A DNA stretch of 64,000 nucleotides from Enterococcus viikkiensis (GTDB lineage: Bacteria; Bacillota; Bacilli; Lactobacillales; Enterococcaceae), in assembly GCF_005405345.1 (NCBI RefSeq), contig NZ_BJDW01000003.1, forward strand, positions 124,001 through 188,000. The letters are read 5' to 3'. Below, in pieces: positions 15,647-24,206 of this stretch. Position numbers and translations under genes: made by a program. Every line of letters starts with the position of its first letter. Position 1 is the first letter of the stretch. A model generated the notes under the pieces. The model saw only the letters and a list, made by a program, of their open reading frames with translations, made no database searches and was not told where the DNA came from.

Positions 15647-17740
15647 ATGGCTTCAATTGATCAACGAACATTCCAATTAATTGAAAAAATGATTGAACGA
15701 CCCTTTAATACGGCTCAACATTTGATGAAACAACTTTCTTTGTCCAAGTCCCAAGTGGAATACGCTGTATCTAAAGCTAACGTTTTGTTACAAGAAGCTG
15801 GAAAAACTCCCATCGAAATCGGCTTAAATAATTTTATTTTAGCCGAGTCAAGTCGTAACTATTTCTTAGATTTTTTGTCTAAAGAAGATGTTTTTTCCGT
15901 CTATGAATTAAGCGGAGAAGAACGCAAAAAATATATTTTTTTGATGACCCTTTATTATCATGAAGAATATTTATCGATTAATCATTTTCTCGATGCTTTG
16001 CAAGTTGGGAAAACAACTTTAATCAGCGATATGAAAAAACTAGAAGAAGAACTGCAACGATTGCATATTGAGATCTCTTATTCCCGAAAAGAAGGCTATC
16101 GCTTACAAGGAGACGAGGCCGAAATTCGTTACTATTTAATGCGAATTATTTTCGAAGATTTCAGTAAAAACAACGCGCATTTTTTATATGATTACTTTTT
16201 ATATCGGGAAAGTACCGTGGATAAAAAAAGGATTTTTGCAGTTGTTGAAAGCGAATTAAATCATTATCACATTAATATAGTCGAAAATCGCATGAATGAA
16301 TTTTGTTATATGCTAGTTTTTTTACTACCCCGTTTGAATAAAACCTGGGCTGAATTTTATCAAAATTACAGTTTTCAAACTTTTTTCGAAACCAAAGAAT
16401 ATCAATTTTCAACCTCTTTATTAGCCCAATTTCAGATTGAAAATAAATATGCTAAGCTTTATGTTTGTGGTTGGATGTTGGGTATGGCCATGGGGGATGC
16501 AAAACAAAACTCCCCAGATTATTCGATTATTGATGAGCTAGTTGACCGAATTTTTGAGCGGTTTGAATTATTGTCAGGTATTCGTTTTAAAGATGAACGT
16601 GCTGCAAAACAACAACTATACAGCCATTTTCGGCCGGTTTATTATCGTTTATTTTTCCATTTGCCGATTGTTAATGTTTTACACAAAAAAATTGTGCAAG
16701 AATTTCCTGATATGTATCAAATTGTCCAAGAGACGATGAAGCCTATTGAAGTTCTATTTGGCACCGAAATTCCTAATGAAGAAGTTTCATTTTTAACCTT
16801 ACATTTTGCCTCTTTGATTGATGAATATGACGAATATCAAGTTCAGCAAAAAATTGGGGTTATTGTTTGCCCCAACGGTATTGGTAGTTCAGCAATTGTT
16901 TATAACGAGTTGAAAAGTGTTTTTCCTGAGATGATTTTAATTGGTCCCATGGAAACCAATGCGCTGGAAACAATTAGTCAAAGCTATGATATGGTTTTTA
17001 CCACCGTTCCCAATATTCGTTTATATGCTTTGAAAAAGCCTGTTTTTGTCGTCAATCCAATTATGTCCATTGATGAAAAATATCGACTGGTTCAAGCTGT
17101 TCAAAACGAGGGCAATCCTCAGTATGAAGATTATCGTGTAGAAGATTTACTCGCCATTATCAAAAAACATGGGACGATAACGGAAGTGTCAGCTTTAAAA
17201 AAAGAATTGAACGATTATTTACAAGGTCGCAATAATAAGTCGCATAAGCATGCTTCTAAAGTCGTTAATAGAAATAAACAAGCTGAATTTAATTTATTAG
17301 ATATTTTGAAACCGGAGTTTATTCAATTGCAAATTTCTTCTCGCAGTTGGGAAGAAGCCTTGTATGTAGCGGCCGCCCCTTTAGTGGATGCCGGAGTTAT
17401 TACTAGACATTATATTGAAAAAATCATTCAAACAACTCGTAATGAAGGTCCTTATATGGTGATTACCGAAAAAGTAGCCTTACCCCACGCCCGTCCTGAA
17501 GACGGTACGCTAAAAGTTGGATTAGGCATTACAGCTTTAAAAGACGAAGTTGTAATTTTAGGCAAGACACCGGTCAAATATATCTTTACCTTATCAGCTG
17601 TGGATAATAAAAAACATTTGTCTGCCATAGCAGAATTAGTTTCTTTTCTGGATAGACCCGAATTTTTCACGTTGTTGGATCAAGCAGAAGATCCTCAAGA
17701 AGTCTATGCCTGGGTTGAACAACATATTGAATCCGATTGA
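15647..17740 (+). CDS. PRD-containing transcriptional regulator with EIIB and EIIA domains
   Basis: The 697-residue BglG/MtlR-type activator or antiterminator has N-terminal helix-turn-helix domains, two PTS regulation domains (about 180-390), an EIIB-like domain with Cys408 in IVCPNG, and a C-terminal EIIA domain with His614 in KVALPHARP. Phosphorylation by PTS proteins should switch it with substrate supply. The start is the ATG at 15647 after GGGAGGAAA. As last gene of the operon it probably controls its own promoter at 11228. Confidence 0.9.
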   Translation: MASIDQRTFQLIEKMIERPFNTAQHLMKQLSLSKSQVEYAVSKANVLLQEAGKTPIEIGLNNFILAESSRNYFLDFLSKEDVFSVYELSGEERKKYIFLMTLYYHEEYLSINHFLDALQVGKTTLISDMKKLEEELQRLHIEISYSRKEGYRLQGDEAEIRYYLMRIIFEDFSKNNAHFLYDYFLYRESTVDKKRIFAVVESELNHYHINIVENRMNEFCYMLVFLLPRLNKTWAEFYQNYSFQTFFETKEYQFSTSLLAQFQIENKYAKLYVCGWMLGMAMGDAKQNSPDYSIIDELVDRIFERFELLSGIRFKDERAAKQQLYSHFRPVYYRLFFHLPIVNVLHKKIVQEFPDMYQIVQETMKPIEVLFGTEIPNEEVSFLTLHFASLIDEYDEYQVQQKIGVIVCPNGIGSSAIVYNELKSVFPEMILIGPMETNALETISQSYDMVFTTVPNIRLYALKKPVFVVNPIMSIDEKYRLVQAVQNEGNPQYEDYRVEDLLAIIKKHGTITEVSALKKELNDYLQGRNNKSHKHASKVVNRNKQAEFNLLDILKPEFIQLQISSRSWEEALYVAAAPLVDAGVITRHYIEKIIQTTRNEGPYMVITEKVALPHARPEDGTLKVGLGITALKDEVVILGKTPVKYIFTLSAVDNKKHLSAIAELVSFLDRPEFFTLLDQAEDPQEVYAWVEQHIESD

Positions 17741-17765
17741 ACGTAAAAAGTTACTACTATTTATA

Positions 17766-17814
17766 AAAAACTTTTCCTTATTTGTTTAGTTACAATGAGG
17801 GAAAGTTTTTTTAT
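17766..17814 (+). terminator. terminator of the PTS operon
   Basis: AAACTTTTCC and GGGAAAGTTT form a stem with one bulge, followed by seven T, 25 bases after the regulator stop codon. Confidence 0.8.
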
Positions 17815-17874
17815 TTGAGATCAGATGAAAAAATATGGGAAGCACATTTTCTGAAGCAAGTAAATCAACATTAT

Positions 17875-17986
17875 GCCGTTCAATTTGGAACAGCATATCA
17901 AACAGCTGCGTAATGCTTATCTTAATGCATGAAAAAAGGAGTGGATTTCTCCACTCCTTAAAAGTCTAACTTTTGGGATCACTACA
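17875..17986 (+). mobile_element. right-end fragment of an IS3/IS150-type element
   Basis: About 110 bases match the tail of the element at 10690-11049 in the same orientation. They hold the last codons of the transposase (reading QFGTAYQTAA), a GGAGTGGA-TTTC-TCCACTCC terminator and the end GTCTAACTTTTGGGATCACTACA. No other part of the element is visible, so it is a truncated copy. Confidence 0.8.
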
Positions 17987-18017
17987 AAAATCGATTTTCC
18001 CAAGCCTTTTTTCATTT

Positions 18018-18905
18018 TTAAATCGTCACAGTAATCGCCGCAGCAGCTAAAATCAGTACTAAGCCGATAATCGTAATGGTCATTTCTTTTTTGGTTTTCT
18101 TTTGTCCTAAGAACCAGATCCCCGTCAAGGTCGCTAGTACCACCGAGGTTTGCGACAAAATAAAGCCGGTTGCCAAACCATTCATATCTGGTTGAGCAGA
18201 GATCAAATAGGTCAACGCCGCAAAGGCGAAGAAAAAGCCAGAAAATATATGTTTATATGACACCACTTCAGTAAAGGCCGATTTTTCTTTATCTTTGAAG
18301 CCTAAAAATACCGAGTAAGCGACAGCGACTAAAAGCATACCTATCGCTTGGGGTAAGAAAGCCTGCATCCCATTGATAGAAGTTGCTTGGGGAGCAGCTG
18401 AATACGCCCAGTAACCAATTTCACCGACAGCTAATAAGAGGATAGCTTTTTTCAAAATACTCGCTTTTTCTTGCGTCTTCTCCTCTGTCCAGACCGTCAT
18501 CCACGCACCTAAAATGATTAAGATCAATGCGAATCCGCCTAATAATTTGGCACTCATTCCTGGCCAATTTCCTAGCGCGAACACGCCCCACAGCGACGCG
18601 CCTAATAGTTGGAACGCGGTAGTGATCGGCATGGCCCGTGACGAGCCAACCAAGGTAAAAGATTGGAACGTAATGATCTGCGCCGTCGCCCAACCAACCC
18701 CAGAGAGAATGGAGAAGACTAGATCCATACCACCTGGCAGACTCATACCATTGATCAGGGCAAAAATTAATGCGAAGATCAACGTACCGATAGTAGATCC
18801 TAGAATTTGATTGACTGGTCGCCCACCGATTTTTGATGCAATGGTCGGATAGAGTCCCCAACCAAGTAACGGTCCTAGACCGATCAAAATTGCTGTTGCA
18901 TTCAT
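18018..18905 (-). CDS. rbsU: ribose uptake protein, GRP/RbsU family
   Basis: The 295-residue membrane protein has about ten hydrophobic helices, as in the glucose/ribose porter family of Lactobacillales. It starts with GLGPLLGWGLYPTIASKIGG and contains the repeated small-residue helices of the DMT superfamily. It replaces the ABC-type ribose importer of other bacteria. It is the third gene of the ribose operon, 24 bases after rbsD, and would bring in free ribose for the pyranase and kinase upstream. Confidence 0.9.
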   Translation of the reverse strand: MNATAILIGLGPLLGWGLYPTIASKIGGRPVNQILGSTIGTLIFALIFALINGMSLPGGMDLVFSILSGVGWATAQIITFQSFTLVGSSRAMPITTAFQLLGASLWGVFALGNWPGMSAKLLGGFALILIILGAWMTVWTEEKTQEKASILKKAILLLAVGEIGYWAYSAAPQATSINGMQAFLPQAIGMLLVAVAYSVFLGFKDKEKSAFTEVVSYKHIFSGFFFAFAALTYLISAQPDMNGLATGFILSQTSVVLATLTGIWFLGQKKTKKEMTITIIGLVLILAAAAITVTI

Positions 18906-18929
18906 GTTGCTTCCTCCTTTTTAGGCTGT

Positions 18930-19325
18930 TTAAAAAACAACGCCGCTTTCTAATAGAATATTTGCGTAAGGCGTCATTTCTCCCGTTCGAATAAAGGCAT
19001 GGCTATCTTTTAGATTCGCCTTCATTTCGCTATGAGGAATAAACGTCACTGGTGTTTCTGGCAAACGGTCTTGGATTTTTTTCAGCATAGCCGGATTCTC
19101 TGTTTTGATTTCTTCCGCTAAATAAATTCGTTGAACTTCTAGTTCTTCCAACACATTATTTAGTACATCCATAAAACTTGGAATCCCATTATCGACGGCA
19201 AGATCGATTTTTTCCGTTGTCTGAGGGACGGGCATCCCCGCATCGCCAATACTTAATAGATCAAAATGACCCATTTGGGCAATCACCCGTGAGATATCTG
19301 AGTTGATGACTTTTGTTTTTTTCAT
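18930..19325 (-). CDS. rbsD: D-ribose pyranase
   Basis: The 131-residue enzyme turns beta-D-ribopyranose into the furanose form used by ribokinase. The N-terminal [15 protein letters not shown] carries the catalytic His19, followed by DAGMP. Length and motifs are typical. It lies between rbsK (16 bases upstream) and rbsU and is in one operon with them. Confidence 0.95.
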   Translation of the reverse strand: MKKTKVINSDISRVIAQMGHFDLLSIGDAGMPVPQTTEKIDLAVDNGIPSFMDVLNNVLEELEVQRIYLAEEIKTENPAMLKKIQDRLPETPVTFIPHSEMKANLKDSHAFIRTGEMTPYANILLESGVVF

Positions 19326-19341
19326 AGTAAACGTCCTTTCT

Positions 19342-20256
19342 CTACACTAATTCGTTTTTATAAGGGATCGATGGTTGGGCACCAAAGCGTTGAACAGTTA
19401 AGGAAGATGCTTGATTACCAAATGTAATGGCCTCAGCTAAATTGCTGAAATCTTTTTTTAATACACTACTCATTGCACCAATAAAGGTATCTCCGGCTGC
19501 GGTTGTATCCACTGCTTGAACCTTAAAGGCTGGGATGATTCCACTATGTCCTGCCACATCATAAAAGGCTCCTTTACTACCAATCGTGATGATGACCGCT
19601 TCAATACCTAATTGATGCAGTTGATCCGCTGCCGCTTTCAAACTAGCTTCATCGGTCACTTTGATTCCCGTTAAAATTTCAGTTTCTGTTTCATTGGGAA
19701 TGATCATATCGGTCACTTCCAATAACTCCGTCGGTACTTTTTCTAACGCTGGAGCCGGGTTTAAAATCGTCTTTACCCCGGCTTCACGAGCAATTTTGAA
19801 GGCTTCGATCGTACTTTCTAAGGTGCTTTCAAATTGCGCGATCACAAAATCGCTGGCTTTGATCAGCTCTTTATATTCTTCTACCTGCTTAGGGGTAAAG
19901 GCGTTGTTCGCACCTGAATGAATCATAATGCTGTTTTCCCCTTGATCATCAACAATGATATAGGCTTGGCCGGTCGCTTGCTTTTCCAACGTTTCTACAC
20001 CAGTTACTACGATGCCTTCTTCTTTCAAAAGCGCTAGCATCATTTCACCTGCTTCATCGTTGCCCACTGCGCCGATGAAATTCGTGTTCGCTTCCGCCCG
20101 TTTCGCTGCTACGGCTTGATTGGCACCTTTTCCGCCACCTGCTGAAAAAATTTCTTTTGTATGCATTGTTTCTCCAGGTTTGGGCATTTGTTTCACTCGG
20201 ATCGTCCGATCAAGGTTGATGCTGCCAATTACTGTAATCGTATTCATTTTGTTCAC
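19342..20256 (-). CDS. rbsK: ribokinase
   Basis: Phosphorylates D-ribose to ribose 5-phosphate with ATP. The 304-residue PfkB-family protein has [16 protein letters not shown] at about residue 40 and the C-terminal [12 protein letters not shown] with the catalytic Asp. It is the first gene of the ribose operon. Its promoter and twin operators lie in the gap to rbsR. Confidence 0.95.
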   Translation of the reverse strand: MNKMNTITVIGSINLDRTIRVKQMPKPGETMHTKEIFSAGGGKGANQAVAAKRAEANTNFIGAVGNDEAGEMMLALLKEEGIVVTGVETLEKQATGQAYIIVDDQGENSIMIHSGANNAFTPKQVEEYKELIKASDFVIAQFESTLESTIEAFKIAREAGVKTILNPAPALEKVPTELLEVTDMIIPNETETEILTGIKVTDEASLKAAADQLHQLGIEAVIITIGSKGAFYDVAGHSGIIPAFKVQAVDTTAAGDTFIGAMSSVLKKDFSNLAEAITFGNQASSLTVQRFGAQPSIPYKNELV

Positions 20257-20298
20257 TCCGTTTCGTAGTCGTTAAGTTGAGTCCATTTGCAATTGATT

Positions 20299-20321
20299 AA
20301 AACGTTTTATTAAAACGTTTT
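20299..20321. promoter_or_regulatory. twin operator palindromes before rbsK
   Basis: Two copies of the perfect palindrome AAAACGTTTT (20299-20308 and 20312-20321), centres 13 bp apart, sit just downstream of the predicted rbsK start site. Such CG-centred palindromes are typical LacI-family targets, so RbsR is the likely ligand. CcpA is possible too. Confidence 0.78.
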
Positions 20322-20335
20322 AATTCGACACCAAA

Positions 20336-20364
20336 AATATAGCACAGCTTGAAAGCTATTTCAA
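20336..20364 (-). promoter_or_regulatory. rbsK promoter
   Basis: On the minus strand TTGAAA (20359-20364) and TATATT (20336-20341) are 17 bp apart. The -35 box overlaps the 3' end of rbsR. The start would be near 20329, immediately before the twin operators. Confidence 0.7.
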
Positions 20365-21348
20365 GCGTGCTGTTGAAAAACGTTTTATTAGTTGAACTGC
20401 GAGCATTAATTCTTCCCAATCCTTTTCAGGTTCTTGGATTCTTTTTAGCAATAATTCTGCGGTGGTCTGACCTAACTCATAGATAGGCTGAGCAATCGTC
20501 GTCAGCTGCGGTGTGACGTACTCACACATGTCAATATTGTCGTAGCCAATCACGCTATAATCTTGCGGAATTTTCTTGCCCGCTTCTGCTAACCCTAAAT
20601 AAAGTCCAAATGCCAGCTCATCATTAATGGCAAAAATCCCTGTGATATCTGTGTCATGAATTTTTTTAGCTGCTTGTCGTCCGCCTTGCTTTGATAGCTC
20701 ACTATGGATCAGTGTGGCTTCAGGAAAAATCTCCCGAAAACCAAGCAAACGTGTTGCGATATTTTCCGGCGCATCTTTCGGTAAGACCACCGCAACCTTT
20801 TGATGTCCTAGCTCTTGCAAGTGCTCACCTGCGAGTCTCCCGCCAGTATAATCATCTGTCAAGACCGCATCGCTGAAGCCTTCTGCTTTCTTTTGATCCA
20901 ACACGATAAACGGTAAATTTTTTGTTCGTAACGTTTCATTAATGGCTTGATTTGAGATTGCCGAACTCGCAATAATATAACCATCTACGCCCCGACGACT
21001 CAACTCTTCTAAATAATCTATCTCTTTTTTTGTATCCAGATCGGCATTACATAACAAGGTCACGAAATTTTCCCGATACAATACACCTTCAATTCCACGA
21101 ATCAATTGACTAAAAAAAGGGTTCGTAATATCTGGGACTAGCACACCAATGGTCTTACTTTTTTTCATGATCATACGGCGAGCAAAATAATCCGGCTCAT
21201 AATTCAATGCCTGTTTCGCGGCTAAAACCTTCTCTACTGTTTTAGGACTGAATTTACCGTCATTTCCGTTTAAAATCTGGGAAACCGTTGCGATTGAGAC
21301 ACCCGATTGTTTCGCAACATCTTTGATCGTAATTTTTTTATTTGTCAT
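20356..21348 (-). CDS. rbsR: LacI-family ribose operon repressor
   Basis: The 330-residue protein has an N-terminal LacI helix-turn-helix (ITIKDVAKQSGVSIATVSQ at residues 6-24) and a periplasmic-binding-like sensor domain. Its position 99 bases upstream of rbsK, on the same strand, and the operators in that gap identify it as the ribose regulator. The effector is probably ribose or ribose 5-phosphate. No terminator separates it from rbsK, so readthrough is possible. Confidence 0.88.
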   Translation of the reverse strand: MTNKKITIKDVAKQSGVSIATVSQILNGNDGKFSPKTVEKVLAAKQALNYEPDYFARRMIMKKSKTIGVLVPDITNPFFSQLIRGIEGVLYRENFVTLLCNADLDTKKEIDYLEELSRRGVDGYIIASSAISNQAINETLRTKNLPFIVLDQKKAEGFSDAVLTDDYTGGRLAGEHLQELGHQKVAVVLPKDAPENIATRLLGFREIFPEATLIHSELSKQGGRQAAKKIHDTDITGIFAINDELAFGLYLGLAEAGKKIPQDYSVIGYDNIDMCEYVTPQLTTIAQPIYELGQTTAELLLKRIQEPEKDWEELMLAVQLIKRFSTARLK

Positions 21349-21481
21349 TTAATTCTCTCCTGCTTTACACTCTGCTACATTTTCTCACGAAAGAGTTTTC
21401 CTGTAAATACACTCATCGAAAACTTGCCAATCCGAGATTATTTTTCTATACTGCTTATGACACGTTTATAGGAGTGAAGGA

Positions 21482-22408
21482 ATGGATAAAAAAACAAAAA
21501 TCATTTTAGGAATCGTCGGACTATTAATTATCGCACTTATCGCAGCAGGAAACTATTTTTACTCTTACGCCGTTGTTCCAACGGAAAAAGATTTTATGTC
21601 TGAAAGCTCAGAGAAAAAATCGGCTGAATTGATCGCAGCCGAAAACTGGTTCAATAATAAAAATAACCGTAGCGAATGGCAGCTGCAGTCAAAAGATGGA
21701 CTGAAATTATCCGCTTATTATTTACCTGCACAAAAAGATCAACACAAAACCGTCATCATCGCTCACGGCTATATGGGGCAAGCCAGCGATATGCCGCAAT
21801 ACGCTAAAATTTATCACGATCTCGGCTACAATGTCTTAATGCCGGATGCTCGTGGTCATGGTAAGAGCAAAGGTGATTATATCGGCTTTGGCTGGCCCGA
21901 AAGAAAAGACTATCTCCAATGGATCGACCGCATCGTTAAGGATGACAGCCAGTCAGAAATCGTTCTTCACGGTGTCAGCATGGGAGCAGCGACAGTTATG
22001 ATGACTAGCGGCGAAAAGTTGCCCGAAAATGTCAAAGCCTTCATCGAGGATTGCGGTTATAGCTCTGCGAAAGATGAGTTAAGCTATCAGTTAAAGGATA
22101 TGTTCAACCTACCAGCCTTTCCGTTGATTCCTGTAACCAGTCTAATTACAAAAATCCGTGCAGGCTACTTCTTTGGCGAAGCCAATGCAGTTAAGCAGCT
22201 CCACAATAATACGAAACCGATGCTCTTTATTCATGGAGACAAGGATGATTTTGTCCCATTTTCAATGCTAGATAAAGTCTACGGAGCTACTAAAGGACCC
22301 AAAGAAAAATATGTCGTTCACGGTGCGAAACATGCCGAAGCCTTGAGTACTGATCCGGCTATGTATCAGGAAAAAGTCACTGGATTTTTGGAGACGTATG
22401 TGAAATAA
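21482..22408 (+). CDS. membrane-anchored alpha/beta hydrolase
   Basis: A 308-residue serine hydrolase with one N-terminal membrane segment (residues 8-29) and the catalytic part outside or at the membrane. The nucleophile Ser lies in GVSMGAAT, the oxyanion region is AHGYMG, and an acid in HGDKDDFVP and a His in GAKHAE complete the triad. It resembles the YqkD/FrsA-like esterase group. The substrate is unknown. An AGGAGTGAAGG ribosome binding site precedes the ATG. It is a single gene with its own terminator. Confidence 0.85.
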   Translation: MDKKTKIILGIVGLLIIALIAAGNYFYSYAVVPTEKDFMSESSEKKSAELIAAENWFNNKNNRSEWQLQSKDGLKLSAYYLPAQKDQHKTVIIAHGYMGQASDMPQYAKIYHDLGYNVLMPDARGHGKSKGDYIGFGWPERKDYLQWIDRIVKDDSQSEIVLHGVSMGAATVMMTSGEKLPENVKAFIEDCGYSSAKDELSYQLKDMFNLPAFPLIPVTSLITKIRAGYFFGEANAVKQLHNNTKPMLFIHGDKDDFVPFSMLDKVYGATKGPKEKYVVHGAKHAEALSTDPAMYQEKVTGFLETYVK

Positions 22409-22445
22409 AGCGTAACGAGGATTCTCCTCGTTGCGTTTTTTTTTT
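22409..22445 (+). terminator. terminator after the hydrolase gene
   Basis: The stem GCGTAACGAGGA / TCCTCGTTGCG, with one mismatch and loop TTC, is followed by ten T. Confidence 0.93.
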
Positions 22446-22583
22446 ACGTCTATTTCTTACAGTTTTCGTTTCACCGGGTTTCGTTTCTTGTCACAGTGAA
22501 TCCTACACCAGCAATTTTGTTTCACTCGGCAACCTCTTTTAGCTAGAGGAGAAAGTGATCCGCCCACTTCTCACTTTTTTCAC

Positions 22584-22967
22584 TTACGGAACAGTTCCAT
22601 AATACCGTCTTTCTCGATATATTTTTTGAATCCTTACCACCTGTTTCCAATGACGAAACACGGGATGTTGACTAAACATCTGCAGCAGTAACAACGCCCA
22701 TTCTGCCACGGAAAAATACGCCCGAAAATAGTAAAAATAGCGTCTCATACTGCTTGTGGGTGCATCTATATAAAGTGTGCGAATCAATTCGCGACACGGG
22801 GTCTCAAGCGCTTCTGTTCCTAATTGATCACGAATCTGCAATACACGAACCAGCTTGATCACGCAGTTTTTATTTTTGCTGACTTGGTAATACAACGTAA
22901 TTCTTTTTTCCAACGTTTGGGGCTTTAAACTAAATAGCTGCTTCGCTGTAAAGGGCTGTTCTTGCAT
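22584..22967 (-). CDS. unknown basic protein
   Basis: The product is 127 residues from the ATG at 22967, which follows AAGGGGGTG. An upstream in-frame ATG at 22994 has no ribosome binding site. It is rich in Arg, Tyr and Phe and strongly basic (RYFYYFRAYF, RIQKIYRERRYYG). It could be a nucleic-acid or membrane-surface binder, but I recognise no family. It stands alone between a hydrolase and the polyol operon. Confidence 0.6.
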   Translation of the reverse strand: MQEQPFTAKQLFSLKPQTLEKRITLYYQVSKNKNCVIKLVRVLQIRDQLGTEALETPCRELIRTLYIDAPTSSMRRYFYYFRAYFSVAEWALLLLQMFSQHPVFRHWKQVVRIQKIYRERRYYGTVP

Positions 22968-23087
22968 ATTCGTCACCCCCTTTTTTCTCTTCACTACTAT
23001 TAACGAAAGTTTCTGGACAAATGCGTACCTTTTTTTATTTTTTTAATCGTTTAAATAGATTTTTTATTTATTGGTCGATACGTGCAA

Positions 23088-23124
23088 CAAAAAAAGCAGA
23101 TCACTGTTTAAGTTGATCTGCTTC
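23088..23124 (-). terminator. terminator of the polyol PTS operon
   Basis: A 10-bp stem AAGCAGATCA / TGATCTGCTT is followed by seven T on the minus strand, just past the dehydrogenase stop codon. Confidence 0.92.
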
Positions 23125-23134
23125 TCTTATTTTT

Positions 23135-24193
23135 TTAAAATTCTCCTGGATTCGACTCAATCATGACTTTGATCTCGTTGCCTTCCATCACTTTATCAAA
23201 TGCTGTCCGCCATTCTTCCAACGGATATTTTTTGGTAATCATCTCATCGATATTAATCGCACCTTTAGCCAGTAAATGAATCGCAATCGGCCAATCGTAC
23301 GGATTTTGTGAGCGGCTACCAATGTATTGAATCTCACGTTGAATGATCGATTCCGTGTCAAGATCCACCATTTTGTTAGCAAAAAGTCCGACTTGTACGA
23401 ATTGCCCTTGCTTCCGAATCAACGGCAAGCTGGCATTCACTGCCGGCACGGCACCCGAGGCATCATACACTTTATCAACGCCATAGCCATCGGTTACTTC
23501 GTTGACCACCGCCGCTAAATCTTCTTTCATTGTATCCACAATAATATCCGCACCGAGTTTCTTCGCCAATTCCAAACGATGGGCATCTTTTGTGATCCCA
23601 GTCATAATAACGAAAGCGCCGATTTCCTTAGCGATTTGCAGTAAGAACAAGCCGATTGGTCCAGGTCCCATAATAATGATCGTATCCCGTAATTCCAAGT
23701 GACTCTTCTGATACATTGCATGGACACAGCAAGCCAACGGTTCACTCATCGCTGCCCCTTCAAAACTTAGATGATCCGGTAAAATATGAATACTTTCTTC
23801 ACGAGCCAAGACGTAATTTGCCATACTACCATTTTGCTGTGTACCGATTCCTTTACGATAAGGACATAAATTGTATTGTTTTTCTTTGCAGTAATCACAT
23901 TTTCCACAGACATAAAAAGTTGTTTCGCTAGTTACCCGATCGCCTACTTTGACTTTTGTGACCTTTTCGCCAACGTCAACGACTTCACCAGAAAATTCAT
24001 GGCCTAGTACAACCGGCGTCGTTGGATTTTTGTATTCCCCTTTAAACGTATGGATGTCTGATCCACAGATCCCAGTGTACGCTACTTTGATTAATACTTT
24101 GTCGTCTACTGCCTCTGGTACTGGTAAGTCGATAAATGCCATTTGGTCATAACCGGGCGCTTGCTTCGAGACGCCCTTCATCATTTTACTCAT
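23135..24193 (-). CDS. zinc-dependent polyol (phosphate) dehydrogenase
   Basis: A 352-residue medium-chain dehydrogenase. Catalytic zinc ligands lie in GICGSD and GHE, structural zinc cysteines in CGKCDYCKEKQYNLC, and the NAD-binding motif is GPGPIGL at about residue 178. As last gene of a galactitol-type PTS operon it probably oxidises the imported polyol phosphate, such as galactitol 1-phosphate to tagatose 6-phosphate. No tagatose pathway kinase or aldolase is in the window, so sorbitol or another polyol is also possible. Confidence 0.85.
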   Translation of the reverse strand: MSKMMKGVSKQAPGYDQMAFIDLPVPEAVDDKVLIKVAYTGICGSDIHTFKGEYKNPTTPVVLGHEFSGEVVDVGEKVTKVKVGDRVTSETTFYVCGKCDYCKEKQYNLCPYRKGIGTQQNGSMANYVLAREESIHILPDHLSFEGAAMSEPLACCVHAMYQKSHLELRDTIIIMGPGPIGLFLLQIAKEIGAFVIMTGITKDAHRLELAKKLGADIIVDTMKEDLAAVVNEVTDGYGVDKVYDASGAVPAVNASLPLIRKQGQFVQVGLFANKMVDLDTESIIQREIQYIGSRSQNPYDWPIAIHLLAKGAINIDEMITKKYPLEEWRTAFDKVMEGNEIKVMIESNPGEF

Positions 24194-24206
24194 TTCAATA
24201 AGCCCC

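Noticed and set aside
22548-22578. Hairpin GAGAAAGTG/CACTTCTC
   Set aside because: Mismatched stem and a T run interrupted on the useful strand; too weak to call a terminator.
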